Assembly (NCBI GenBank): GCA_021814805.1
Contig: JAKAHT010000008.1
Location: 1 to 28,787 of the forward strand
Length of the DNA: 28,787 nucleotides
Reading direction: 5' to 3'
From: a bacterium
Lineage (GTDB): Bacteria > Patescibacteriota > Minisyncoccia > UBA6257 > GWB1-50-10
Each line of letters begins with the position of its first letter. Position 1 is the stretch's first letter. Made by a program: the position numbers and the translations under genes. Positions 14,642 to 22,537 of this stretch are shown here, piece after piece. The notes beneath the pieces were generated by a model. The model was not told the origin of the DNA, searched no databases, and saw only the letters and a list, made by a program, of their open reading frames with translations.

Positions 14642-15173
14642 ATATTTCCCTGATTTTTTTTATCATGCGATGAACAGATACTCTTAAAGAGCCGGCGGTC
14701 CGGCCGGTTGCTTTGGCTATCTCATCGTACGACATGTCTTCAATGTATCTCAATAAAAACACTTCCTGATCTTCTTCGGAAAATTCCCTAACTTTGTCGA
14801 GTATTTCGAGAGCCAGTTCTTTTTTATCCAAAGATTCATCGGCCACGAACTCTTCGCTTTGCTCTTCGCTTATTTCAGAAAGAGGAATGTTTTTCTTGCT
14901 TCTGAAATAATCGTTAAGCGTATTCCTGGCCACCTGCCAAAACCAAGGAGTGAAATTGCCCGACTTATCATCGAAAGTTTCTATGCGTCTCATAAGCTTC
15001 AAAAAAACCTCCTGAGTCAAGTCTTCAGCGATGTTCTTCACGCCTAACCTTTGCATAAAAAATCTGAAAAAGGGCTGTGCAAATTTATCAAAAATAATGC
15101 CCGCTGCTTCTGGATCCCCTTTCTTCAATTTAATAGCCCAGACGTTAAGGGCGTCTTTTGAAGTTTTTCTCAT
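14631..15173 (-). CDS. ECF-type RNA polymerase sigma factor
   Basis: A 180-residue sigma-70 family protein with regions 2 and 4 only. Region 2 shows EDLTQEVFLKLMRR and FTPWFWQVARNTLNDYFR, and region 4 shows EEDQEVFLLRYIEDMSYDEIAKATG followed by LRVSVHRMIKKIREI (helix-turn-helix; given in parts). ATG 15173 is chosen; the in-frame TTG at 15197 would put the start inside an inverted repeat. The gene is followed by a membrane protein gene that overlaps it, the usual sigma/anti-sigma pair. It directly follows ftsX. Just upstream lies TGTAAC-16-CGTATA, which resembles ECF-type promoters, so it may switch on its own transcription. Confidence 0.9.
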   Translation of the reverse strand: MRKTSKDALNVWAIKLKKGDPEAAGIIFDKFAQPFFRFFMQRLGVKNIAEDLTQEVFLKLMRRIETFDDKSGNFTPWFWQVARNTLNDYFRSKKNIPLSEISEEQSEEFVADESLDKKELALEILDKVREFSEEDQEVFLLRYIEDMSYDEIAKATGRTAGSLRVSVHRMIKKIREIYGD

Positions 15174-15177
15174 AAAA

Positions 15178-15210
15178 TATACGCGGCCGTTTGTCAATTG
15201 TTACAAACGG
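15178..15210 (-). promoter_or_regulatory. Inverted repeat and ECF-like promoter before the sigma factor gene
   Basis: CCGTTTGT and ACAAACGG (15187-15210) form an 8-bp inverted repeat right after the ftsX stop codon. Overlapping it on the minus strand, TGTAAC (15205-15200) and CGTATA (15183-15178) are 16 nt apart, close to the pattern of Bacillus ECF promoters (TGAAAC-16-CGTA). The ATG follows after 4 nt. Confidence 0.4.
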
Positions 15211-16116
15211 TCAGATATTCAAATAACGGCGTGTGGCTATAATGCTGGATAATACGCCCAAGCCGACGCCGAAAAGAGCCTGATACAAAAGGAGCATCAT
15301 AAAACTTCCGCCGAAATAAGAACTTAAATTAACCTCCGGTATGAAGCTGTTGATATGCGGGGAAATAAAACTTATGACCGGTATCATAATAAGAAAACTT
15401 ACCACGGCCGCTATCAATCCATACATAGCTCCTTCGATAACGTAAGGGCCTCTTATGAATTTATTAGAAGCTCCAACCAACCTCATTATGCCTATTTGTT
15501 CTCTGTTGGAAAATATGGCTAAGCGTATGGTATTAAAAGTCACGGAAGCAGCTAAGAAAGAAAGGAAAATGGTCAAGACAAATCCGCCTTTAGTGAAATT
15601 GTCCACGAGTGAAATAAGCCGGTTTATCACTACTGCATTTTGAGCATAATTTATCTTGTAAATGATATTCTGAAAATCCGGTTTTTCGAGGTAAGCCGCT
15701 ATGGTATCGTAGTGGTGTATATCCTTGGCCTTAATGTTCAAAGACGGCAAAAGCGGATTGGAATCGAGCGTATCCAAAGTTTTGGTTATCGATTCATCGC
15801 TCGAGTGCAATGCCTTGAAATTGGATAAAGCCTGTTCCTTCGAAACATAGTCGACATACTGGACTTCATCCAAGCCCTCCAGGGATTTCTTCAAGTTTAA
15901 AATAGTATCTTCGGAAACATTGCTTTGAAAATAAACCGTTATGTCCACCTTATCTTGAATGGTCTGAATGGCCCCTTTCGAAACGACATTAAAAAGTATG
16001 AGACCCTCGAAAACTATAAGAGCCAAAATCATTATGGCAATTGTGGAAAAAGACAGCCAGCCGTTCCTTAAAAAACTCTGGATGCCGTATTTAAATATTC
16101 TGAATAAATTAATCAT
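15211..16116 (-). CDS. ftsX: Cell-division protein FtsX
   Basis: A 301-residue membrane protein with the FtsX layout: helix 1 at about residues 20-43, an outside domain (about 44-170) with VDITVYFQSNVSEDTILNLK and VQYVDYVSKEQAL (typical of the FtsX extracellular domain), and three more helices at about 180-205, 225-250 and 270-293. Between helices 2 and 3, REQIGIMRLVGAS is the conserved coupling loop to FtsE. With FtsE it forms an ABC-type complex that controls peptidoglycan hydrolases during division. It starts 4 nt after ftsE without a Shine-Dalgarno site, and the order prfB-ftsE-ftsX is a common bacterial arrangement. Confidence 0.95.
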   Translation of the reverse strand: MINLFRIFKYGIQSFLRNGWLSFSTIAIMILALIVFEGLILFNVVSKGAIQTIQDKVDITVYFQSNVSEDTILNLKKSLEGLDEVQYVDYVSKEQALSNFKALHSSDESITKTLDTLDSNPLLPSLNIKAKDIHHYDTIAAYLEKPDFQNIIYKINYAQNAVVINRLISLVDNFTKGGFVLTIFLSFLAASVTFNTIRLAIFSNREQIGIMRLVGASNKFIRGPYVIEGAMYGLIAAVVSFLIMIPVISFISPHINSFIPEVNLSSYFGGSFMMLLLYQALFGVGLGVLSSIIATRRYLNI

Positions 16117-16120
16117 TGAA

Positions 16121-16804
16121 TCAATCTATAATGAACCGACCATGCGCTTCATCTTTTATTATTTGACCGTTTTCCAAAGTGATGACTCTTTCACCTAATG
16201 TATTCACTATTTCTTTGTCGTGGGTGGCCAGTATAACAACGCTGCCCAGTTCATTTATTTTCTTTAGGAGTTTGATAACTTCCCAGGTATTGAAGGGATC
16301 GAGATTTCCAGTCGGCTCGTCGGCTATCAAAACATCGGGCTGATTTATCATGGCTCTTGCTATGGCCACCCTTTGTTTTTCTCCGCCGGAAAGCTCTTGT
16401 GGAAAATTATGCATCTTATCTTTCAAACCCACCATATCCAGGACTTGGGGGACAAGTTCATTTATGTCCCTTTGGGGCCGGCCTTCAACCTCGAGGGCAA
16501 AAGCCACGTTTTCGAAAGCGGTTTTTTTAGGCAGCAAGCGGAAGTCTTGGAATATGACCCCGATATGCCTTCTAAACTCGGGAAGTTCAGAAGGTTTTAA
16601 TTTATTAACTTCATAGGAACCGAAAAAAATTTGGCCCTTCGTGGGTTTCTCTTCTCCAATGAGCAATTTTATAATGGTCGATTTGCCGGCTCCCGATCTT
16701 CCAACCAACGAGACAAACTCATCAGGCTGTATTTTGAAAGCCACTTTATCGAGCGCTACCGTTCCGTGGTTATAAGTCTTTGTTACATTCTGAAAAACTA
16801 TCAT
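16121..16804 (-). CDS. ftsE: Cell-division ATP-binding protein FtsE
   Basis: A 227-residue ABC ATPase. Walker A reads GRSGAGKST (about residues 35-43), the Q-loop is in FQDFRLLP (about 89-96), the ABC signature is LSGGEKQRVAIARA (about 138-151), Walker B is VLIADEPTGNLD (about 158-169) and the switch His is in LATHDKE. FtsE powers the FtsX membrane partner at the division site. The protein is normal length for the family. It starts 9 nt after prfB and has no Shine-Dalgarno site, so it is likely read from the rnpB-tRNA-prfB transcript or a weak internal promoter. Confidence 0.96.
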   Translation of the reverse strand: MIVFQNVTKTYNHGTVALDKVAFKIQPDEFVSLVGRSGAGKSTIIKLLIGEEKPTKGQIFFGSYEVNKLKPSELPEFRRHIGVIFQDFRLLPKKTAFENVAFALEVEGRPQRDINELVPQVLDMVGLKDKMHNFPQELSGGEKQRVAIARAMINQPDVLIADEPTGNLDPFNTWEVIKLLKKINELGSVVILATHDKEIVNTLGERVITLENGQIIKDEAHGRFIID

Positions 16805-16813
16805 AGGCAGTTA

Positions 16814-17524
16814 TTATTTTACTATTTGACCGGTTATTATATCAAGATTGCCGTCCAAAACATCCTCCACCTTGCTTATTTTCAGTCCCGTCCTGTGATC
16901 TTTCACTTGTTTGTAGGGATGTAAAACATAAGAACGTATTTCGTGTCCCCATTCCGGCTCAACTCTTACCCTGAGATTCCCGAGTTCTCTTTCATGCCTT
17001 TCTTCCATAACCATAGCCAGCTTTGATTTCAAAAGGGTCATGGCTTTTTCCCTGTTTTGGGATTGCGATCTTTCAACTTGAGAGGAAACGGCTATCCCAG
17101 TCGGTATATGTACTATTCTCACCGCTGTTTCAACTTTATTTACATTCTGCCCCCCAGGCCCCGAGGATCTCATGAACTCTATCTTCAAATCCTTATCGGG
17201 TATGGAAATATCTTCGGCTCCTATTCTTTTAAAAGCCGGTAAAGCCTCTACTAAAGCAAAGGAAGTGTGGCGTAATTTTTTGGCGTCGAACGGCGATATT
17301 CTCACCAAACGATGGACGCCTGATTCATTTTTAAAAAAATCATAAGCGTTCGAACCTTTTATTTCCAAGGTATTATCGTTCACCGGAACACATTTCAAAT
17401 TTTTCTTCAGTGAGTATTTTTTGTACATCGAAAGGAGCATCCTAGCCCAATCCTTGGCATCTTCTCCTCCTGCACCGGCGAAAACAGACAAATAAACAGT
17501 ATTTACATCAAAATGTGAATCCAT
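16814..17524 (-). CDS. prfB: Peptide chain release factor 2, lacking the N-terminal domain
   Basis: A 236-residue RF2-type protein. It has the SPF anticodon-like tripeptide (residues 77-79 from ATG 17524) that reads UAA/UGA, and the catalytic GGQ (124-126) in SSGPGGQNVNK. The 47-residue SPF-GGQ spacing is near that of E. coli RF2. The protein begins at the strand matching residue ~127 of E. coli RF2 (TVYLSVFAGAGGEDAKDWA), so domain 1 and the usual programmed +1 frameshift site are absent. Upstream sequence is a tRNA gene and then rnpB, so the missing part is not in another frame nearby. The ATG lies 3 nt after the tRNA CCA end. RF2-specific residues argue against a stand-alone rescue factor such as PrfH or ArfB. 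Confidence 0.88.
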   Translation of the reverse strand: MDSHFDVNTVYLSVFAGAGGEDAKDWARMLLSMYKKYSLKKNLKCVPVNDNTLEIKGSNAYDFFKNESGVHRLVRISPFDAKKLRHTSFALVEALPAFKRIGAEDISIPDKDLKIEFMRSSGPGGQNVNKVETAVRIVHIPTGIAVSSQVERSQSQNREKAMTLLKSKLAMVMEERHERELGNLRVRVEPEWGHEIRSYVLHPYKQVKDHRTGLKISKVEDVLDGNLDIITGQIVK

Positions 17525-17527
17525 ATG

Positions 17528-17603
17528 TGGAGCCAATGGTCGGATTTGAACCGACGACCCACGCTTTACGAAAGCGTTGCTCTACCAACTGAGCTACATT
17601 GGC
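17528..17603 (-). tRNA. tRNA-Thr (anticodon CGT)
   Basis: A 76-nt cloverleaf: acceptor GCCAATG/CATTGGC, D arm GCTC-AGTTGGTA-GAGC, anticodon arm ACGCT-TTCGTAA-AGCGT with anticodon CGT, T arm GTCGG-TTCAAAT-CCGAC, discriminator T and an encoded CCA. All four stems pair perfectly. It reads ACG threonine codons. Its 5' end is 7 nt from the 3' end of rnpB and its CCA end is 3 nt from the prfB ATG. Confidence 0.97.
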
Positions 17604-17610
17604 AAAAATA

Positions 17611-17960
17611 GGTAAACCATAAGCGGGATTCTGTTTAGGCAACAATCTGTCTAGGCCTTCGATTGCTCTCAGGCTCTGGCGGCGCTCCCTTAGATTGCTC
17701 TTAGGGCACGGCCTTGCACCCCGCAAGGATTTAGCCGTTTCACTTCCGCTTTTTTGTCCCTATAGCGGAATTGGACCGACAAGCTTGGGATAGGGTCCTC
17801 CCCCGACTTTCGCCGAAGGACGTCACTGATCGCACCTCTATTCTTTCGAACGACGGCTGTTAGCCGCTACGTTTGGCTCGGCTTTACCGAACTTGGGTGT
17901 CCCGACTTTCCTCCCGCCATAATCTTTCGAATATAAGCGGGCTGTTGCTTGGTTTACCAA
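17611..17960 (-). ncRNA. rnpB: RNase P RNA
   Basis: The minus strand holds the universal P4 5' strand, here GGAGGAAAGTCGGGACACC (17914-17896), and near the 3' end ACAGAATCCCGCTTATGG (17634-17617), the usual ending of bacterial RNase P RNA. The end helix P1 forms between GGTAAACC (17958-17951) and GGTTTACC (17618-17611). Other conserved parts seen are GAAAGAATAGAGGTGCGATCA-like and GGGGTGCAAGG, the latter like the P15 loop that binds tRNA CCA. Length is about 350 nt, normal for the A-type class. It cuts 5' leaders from pre-tRNAs, and the next gene on the same strand is itself a tRNA. Promoter TTCACT-17-TAATAT lies just upstream. Confidence 0.95.
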
Positions 17961-17965
17961 GTAAG

Positions 17966-17994
17966 ATATTATCACGAAAACATCAAAAAGTGAA
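17966..17994 (-). promoter_or_regulatory. Promoter of rnpB
   Basis: On the minus strand TTCACT (17994-17989) and TAATAT (17971-17966) are 17 nt apart. Transcription would start about at the first base of the RNase P RNA. Confidence 0.6.
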
Positions 17995-18039
17995 GTCAGA
18001 ATATAAATCCCCGATCGATAGAAAATAAATAAATCCTTC

Positions 18040-18654
18040 TCACACAGACCTGCAAAAAGTTTTCCGATGAATGGGAGACAACCCGTATTTTTTTATGGCC
18101 GCCATATGAACTTTCGTTCCATAACCCTTATGTTTATCGAAACCATACTCGGGATACTTGGATGAAATTTTTCTCATATGTTTGTCTCTCTTCACTTTGG
18201 CCAGGATAGATGCCGCCATGACCGCTTTTATTTTCCTATCGGCCCCTATCACGGTTTTTCCTCCCGGAGCATAGAGCCCTCCATCCAAAAAAATTACCGA
18301 ACCGGAAGGTGTTATGCCGTGCTCGGCAAATAATTTCCTGAGAGATCTTCTTGCGGCCAAATTGGCGGCATTGGAAACATTAATTTTATCTATAACCGCC
18401 GGAGAGACGCTCGAAATGGCAAACGGAACCCCGGTTTCTTTCAATTTTTCAGCCCACTTTTCCCTGGACTTTGGCGTTAGTTTTTTTGAGTCATTTAATT
18501 TGACCCCGTTTTCGATGAGACTGATTTTTTTACCGACCTCCAAAGCTGCCGCACAAACCATAACAGGCCCCGCGAGAGGTCCCCGTCCTACCTCATCTAT
18601 ACCTATGATAAACAAAGGCTTTTTTTGGTGTTGTTTTTCTTTTCCCGCTTTCAT
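18040..18654 (-). CDS. rnhB: Ribonuclease HII
   Basis: A 204-residue RNase HII that removes ribonucleotides from DNA and RNA-DNA hybrids. The active-site start GIDEVGRGPLAGP (about residues 18-30) holds the Asp-Glu pair, LNDSKKLTPKSRE (about 53-65) the conserved DSK motif, IFLDGGLY the third acidic residue, and GADRKIKAVMAASILAKVKRDK (in parts GADRKIKAVMAASI and LAKVKRDK) the fourth Asp. The C-terminus GFDKHKGYGTKVHMAAIKKYG-like stretch is also typical. It is divergent from dnaE with a 31-nt gap, so both promoters must overlap the gene starts. There is no Shine-Dalgarno site. Confidence 0.95.
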   Translation of the reverse strand: MKAGKEKQHQKKPLFIIGIDEVGRGPLAGPVMVCAAALEVGKKISLIENGVKLNDSKKLTPKSREKWAEKLKETGVPFAISSVSPAVIDKINVSNAANLAARRSLRKLFAEHGITPSGSVIFLDGGLYAPGGKTVIGADRKIKAVMAASILAKVKRDKHMRKISSKYPEYGFDKHKGYGTKVHMAAIKKYGLSPIHRKTFCRSV

Positions 18655-18673
18655 AAAATTAGAACGTTAAGAA

Positions 18674-18679
18674 TATTTT
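18674..18679 (+). promoter_or_regulatory. -10-like box for dnaE
   Basis: TATTTT ends 6 nt before the dnaE ATG at 18686. No -35 box is clear and there is no Shine-Dalgarno site. The spacing fits the leaderless pattern. Confidence 0.35.
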
Positions 18680-18685
18680 AACTCC

Positions 18686-21600
18686 ATGACAAAATTCGTC
18701 CATCTTCATACTCACTCTCACTTCTCACTCTTAGATGGACTTTCAAAAATAGACGGCTTGGTGGACAAAGCAAAAAGTTTCGGTATGGAAGCGGTAGCTG
18801 TAACAGATCACGGCAATCTTTACGGGGCAATCGAGTTCTATAAAAAAGCCAAAAAAGAAAATATAAAACCGATAATAGGTGTTGAAGCGTACGTTGCACC
18901 TTACGGACGGCTTAACAAGCGTCCGCAAATGGACGAAGTGAGATATCATTTGATACTTTTGGCCAAAAACGAGGCCGGCTGGAAAAATATTTTGAAACTC
19001 GTCACCTCTTCCCAAACAGAAGGTTTTTATTACAAACCGAGAATAGACAAGGAAATCTTAAAAGAGTGGAGCGAAGGATTGATTTGCATCTCCGGATGTT
19101 CTTCTGGAGAAATTTCAAAACTTCTGGAACGGAACAAAATCGAAGAAGCGGAAAAAGTGGCTCTGTGGTACCGAGAAGTTTTCGGAGAAGATTTTTACAT
19201 AGAACTTCAACCTCATACACCGGAGCTAAATATTAAATCAATCGCTTTAGCCAAAAAACTAGGCATCGAAGTTGTGGCTACTCAAGACAGTCACTATCTC
19301 GATCTCGAAGATAAGACGGAACATGAAATACTTCTCGCCATACAAACCAATAATCGTGTCATGAACGACGAAAGGATGTCTCTGAAAAATTTCGATCTGC
19401 ATTTCAGAAGCGGAGATGAAATGGCGATTTTTTTCAAAGATACCCCCGAAGCTTTAGAAAACACTTTGAAGATTGCCGACAAATGCAATCTGGAAATAGA
19501 ACTCGGTAAAATACATTTGCCCAAATTCCCCGTGCCAGGCGGAAAAACTTCTATAGAATATTTGAAGGAGCTCGTCGAAGAAAGGACGGGAAAGCATTAT
19601 CCGGAAATAACCGACGAAGTAAAAAACAGAATCGAGATGGAACTTAGCGTCATAGAAAAAACCGGATTTGCCGATTACTTTTTGATAGTCCAGGACTATG
19701 TCAATTGGGCTAAAGATCACGGCATCGTCGTGGGACCGGGCCGAGGATCGGCTGCCGGAAGCATAATATCCTATATCCTTGGCATAACCACGCTTGATCC
19801 TTTAAAATATGACCTCCTCTTTGAAAGATTCTTAAATCCAGACAGAATCCAGGCACCGGATATAGACGTGGATTTCACCGACTTAAGACGGGACGAGGTC
19901 TTGTCCTATGTCAAGGAAAAATACGGAGAAAACAGGGTGGCTCAAATAATAACTTTCGGAATGATGATGGCTAAGGCCGCCGTGAGGGACGTAACCCGCG
20001 CCTTGGGTTTCCCTTACTCCTTGGGAGATCAAATAGCCAAACTCATACCTTTTAATATGAACTTGAAGCAGTCGCTGGAAGGCATATCCGACATTAAAAA
20101 GATTTACGACAGCAGCTCAGACGCCAAAAAAATAATCGACTCAGCCATCAAGCTTGAAGGTACAGCAAGACACGCTTCGGTACATGCTTGCGGTGTCGTC
20201 ATCTCCCCCGAACCTCTCGTGAATTTCATGCCGCTCCAGAAAGCTCCCCAAGGAGAAAATTCGATTATCACCCAATTTGAAATGCACAACGTCGAAGATT
20301 TGGGACTTCTCAAGATGGATTTTCTGGGATTAAAAAATTTGAGCATTATTGAAGAAACTTTGCGTATCATAAAGGAGCTGCATGGAATAGAAATTGATAT
20401 AGAAAAATTGCCGCTCGACGACAAAAAAACATTCGAACTTTTCCAATCAGGCGAGACGACCGGAATATTCCAACTCGAATCTTCCGGCATGAGGCGTTAT
20501 CTTAAAGAGCTGAAACCTTCCGAGCTCGAAGATATATTGGTCATGATATCCCTCTACCGCCCCGGACCCATGGAACTTATCCCCTCATATATAAAAAGAA
20601 AATTCGGCAAGGAGAAAGTTACCTACCTCCATCCGAAATTGGAGCCGATATTAAAGTCAACATACGGCGTAGGAATCTATCAAGAACAAATGATGAGGAT
20701 AGCAAGAGACCTGGCCGGCTTCACGCTCGCCGAAGCCGATACCCTCCGCAAAGCCATAGGTAAAAAAATCAAGAAACTTCTGGACGAACAAAAAGAAAAA
20801 CTCATCAAGGGAATGATAAAAAACGGCATAGACAAAAAAACGGCCGGAGAAATCTGGGAACTTTTTCCTCCCTTCGCCCGCTACGGCTTCAACCGGTCTC
20901 ATGCCGCTTGTTACGCAATGATAAGCTATGAAACCGCCTATCTTAAAGCCAATTACCCGCTGGAATTCACGGCCAGTCTATTGAATGTCTCAGGAACAGA
21001 CGTCGAGAGAATAAATTTCTTAATAAACGAAGCTAAGAGACTCGATATCAAAGTACTACCACCGGATATAAACATGAGTTTTCAAAATTTCACCGTCGAC
21101 GAACCCAATATAAGATTCGGCTTGGGGGCCATAAAGAATATCGGAGCTCACATCGTGGAAAAAATAATAGAAGAAAGATCGCTCAGGGGACCGTATGAAG
21201 ATTTGAGCGATTTTTTGGTGAGAGTTCAAGATAGGGATTTGAACAGAAAATCTCTTGAGAGTCTAATAAAAGCTGGAACCTTCGATTCTTTCAAAGTGGA
21301 TCGCGGCGAACTTCTCGGAAACATCGAAAACATACTCGTCTTCAACCAAGCCGCCAAGAAGAACGCTTCGACAAGTCAGTTTTCTCTATTCTCCGGAGAA
21401 AAACAATTCAGCAAACTCCGATTGAGACCGGCTGAACCGGCCGACAAGAAAGATATTCTCTCTTGGGAAAAAGAACTTTTAGGATTGTACATAACAGACC
21501 ATCCGATAAACGGCCACGCGGCCAAGCTAAACGGCAACGGTTCCGTTAAGAACGTTAAATACGCCCTTTCCTTGGAGAAAAATGGCGAACGGTCGCCCAA

Positions 21601-21838
21601 GATAATACTCGCCGGAGTTATAAGCAAGACCCAAAAGATAGTCACAAAAAGCGGCCAACCGATGGTATTCGCCACACTCGAAGACTTGAATGATTCCATA
21701 GAACTTTTGGTTTTTAATGATCTCCTGAGATCCAATCCGAACGCCTGGCAGGAAAATAATGTGGTTCTAGTCGAAGGCTATGTTTCTTGGAAAAACAGCG
21801 ACACTAAATTCATCTGCGATCGGGTAAAAGAACTTTAA
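18686..21838 (+). CDS. dnaE: DNA polymerase III alpha subunit
   Basis: A 1050-residue C-family replicative polymerase. The PHP domain opens with HTHSHFSLLDG (about residues 7-17) and TDHGNL; the palm carries GPGRGSAAGS and PDIDVDF, with catalytic Asp394 and Asp396, and the third Asp545 in KMDFLGLKNL. The fingers have LYRPGPME and the helix-hairpin-helix and OB-fold domains follow (the OB strand near IILAGVISKTQKIVTKSG). It ends right after the OB domain, about 110 residues shorter than E. coli DnaE, so the tau-binding tail is probably missing. The PHP metal-binding His residues look intact, so PHP proofreading is possible but not shown. It starts without a Shine-Dalgarno site, divergent from rnhB. 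Confidence 0.97.
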   Translation: MTKFVHLHTHSHFSLLDGLSKIDGLVDKAKSFGMEAVAVTDHGNLYGAIEFYKKAKKENIKPIIGVEAYVAPYGRLNKRPQMDEVRYHLILLAKNEAGWKNILKLVTSSQTEGFYYKPRIDKEILKEWSEGLICISGCSSGEISKLLERNKIEEAEKVALWYREVFGEDFYIELQPHTPELNIKSIALAKKLGIEVVATQDSHYLDLEDKTEHEILLAIQTNNRVMNDERMSLKNFDLHFRSGDEMAIFFKDTPEALENTLKIADKCNLEIELGKIHLPKFPVPGGKTSIEYLKELVEERTGKHYPEITDEVKNRIEMELSVIEKTGFADYFLIVQDYVNWAKDHGIVVGPGRGSAAGSIISYILGITTLDPLKYDLLFERFLNPDRIQAPDIDVDFTDLRRDEVLSYVKEKYGENRVAQIITFGMMMAKAAVRDVTRALGFPYSLGDQIAKLIPFNMNLKQSLEGISDIKKIYDSSSDAKKIIDSAIKLEGTARHASVHACGVVISPEPLVNFMPLQKAPQGENSIITQFEMHNVEDLGLLKMDFLGLKNLSIIEETLRIIKELHGIEIDIEKLPLDDKKTFELFQSGETTGIFQLESSGMRRYLKELKPSELEDILVMISLYRPGPMELIPSYIKRKFGKEKVTYLHPKLEPILKSTYGVGIYQEQMMRIARDLAGFTLAEADTLRKAIGKKIKKLLDEQKEKLIKGMIKNGIDKKTAGEIWELFPPFARYGFNRSHAACYAMISYETAYLKANYPLEFTASLLNVSGTDVERINFLINEAKRLDIKVLPPDINMSFQNFTVDEPNIRFGLGAIKNIGAHIVEKIIEERSLRGPYEDLSDFLVRVQDRDLNRKSLESLIKAGTFDSFKVDRGELLGNIENILVFNQAAKKNASTSQFSLFSGEKQFSKLRLRPAEPADKKDILSWEKELLGLYITDHPINGHAAKLNGNGSVKNVKYALSLEKNGERSPKIILAGVISKTQKIVTKSGQPMVFATLEDLNDSIELLVFNDLLRSNPNAWQENNVVLVEGYVSWKNSDTKFICDRVKEL

Positions 21839-21859
21839 ATCGGGCCCAAAACTCTCCTA

Positions 21860-21888
21860 TTGACAATTTATTAATAATGATATATAAT
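21860..21888 (+). promoter_or_regulatory. Perfect consensus sigma-70 promoter
   Basis: TTGACA (21860-21865), 17 nt, TATAAT (21883-21888): both boxes match the consensus in all positions. Transcription would start near 21895, giving a leader of about 88 nt that contains a GAGGGGTGTT/AACGAACCCTC hairpin and ends in AGGAGGT. Confidence 0.88.
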
Positions 21889-21982
21889 TAAAAACAGCAA
21901 AGTAAAGAGGGGTGTTATTTAACGAACCCTCATTTGCTTAAACAATTTTTTATTTAATCAATCATTTTTTAGGAGGTCCTAA

Positions 21983-22444
21983 ATGTTTGTTGTATATCTA
22001 GTCATTCTCGTCGTTGTTGCCGTCGTATCTTTCAAATATGGCAAAAACAACAATAAGCCGGCTCCGGTAAATATCGACTTGCCCCTTTTCGAAACAATCA
22101 GCGATCATCTGACCAAAAAATTCGGAAAAAACGTAGGTTCGGTAATATTTCAAACCGCAACCTATATTTCCTCGCTTTCCAGAAACAAGATAACCCTGTC
22201 TGTCCAAGAAGAAGCTAAAAGGGAAGAAAAAAAGGCTTTAGATGATGCCAATAGGAAAGAATCCCTTGCTGAAAATGCACTGGAGTCTTCCGAAGATACC
22301 GCTGTATCGCTGGAAGAACAAGCTAAAGAAGTAAGACGCTCAGGTCAAATAGAAGCTGCCAGATTAAGAAAAGAAGCCGAAGATAAAAAAAGAAGAGCCG
22401 GAAAACTCACCGAACTCCAAACATACATGCAATTTCAACAATAA
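21983..22444 (+). CDS. Small membrane-anchored coiled-coil protein, unknown function
   Basis: A 153-residue protein that I do not recognise. Residues 2-17 are a strongly hydrophobic helix (FVVYLVILVVVAVVSF) and about 65-150 are charged, Ala/Glu/Lys/Arg-rich and should form a long coiled coil facing one side of the membrane. Residues 30-60 (NIDLPLFETISDHLTKKFGK) may be a short folded part. It has the best expression signals in the window: a perfect promoter and a full AGGAGGT Shine-Dalgarno site 6 nt before the ATG. A strong terminator follows 18 nt after the stop. It is a single-gene unit between dnaE and thrS. An abundant structural or envelope role is an inference from these signals only. 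Confidence 0.8.
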   Translation: MFVVYLVILVVVAVVSFKYGKNNNKPAPVNIDLPLFETISDHLTKKFGKNVGSVIFQTATYISSLSRNKITLSVQEEAKREEKKALDDANRKESLAENALESSEDTAVSLEEQAKEVRRSGQIEAARLRKEAEDKKRRAGKLTELQTYMQFQQ

Positions 22445-22461
22445 CAACCTCCCAGTACTAC

Positions 22462-22499
22462 AAAATCACCCCGACAAGATAATCTTGCGGGGTGATTTT
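22462..22499 (+). terminator. Long near-perfect hairpin terminator
   Basis: AAAATCACCCCG-A-CAAGAT and ATCTTG-CGGGGTGATTTT pair over 18 bp with one bulged A and a one-base centre. Arms rich in A and T at the base allow termination in both directions. It ends the coiled-coil gene, and the thrS promoter follows at once. Confidence 0.85.
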
Positions 22500-22502
22500 C
22501 GT

Positions 22503-22531
22503 TTGTGAAACTCAGAGCAATTACATATAAT
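22503..22531 (+). promoter_or_regulatory. Promoter of thrS, placing its start at a leaderless ATG
   Basis: TTGTGA (22503-22508) and TATAAT (22526-22531) are 17 nt apart. The ATG at 22538 follows after 6 nt. The upstream in-frame GTG at 22505 lies inside the -35 box and so cannot be the start of this transcript. Confidence 0.7.
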
Positions 22532-22537
22532 CACAAT

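Noticed and set aside
15187..15210. Inverted repeat after ftsX as a simple terminator
   Set aside because: The stem is only 8 bp and the following minus-strand sequence is CCGCGTATATTTT without a proper T-tract; a regulatory or promoter role fits better.
16814..17524. Stand-alone ribosome rescue factor (PrfH or ArfB type)
   Set aside because: The SPF tripeptide and RF2-type codon-reading domain are present, which rescue factors lack.
17508..17726. Minus-strand frame over the tRNA and rnpB
   Set aside because: It covers a perfect tRNA cloverleaf and the 3' end of RNase P RNA, so it is not a coding region.
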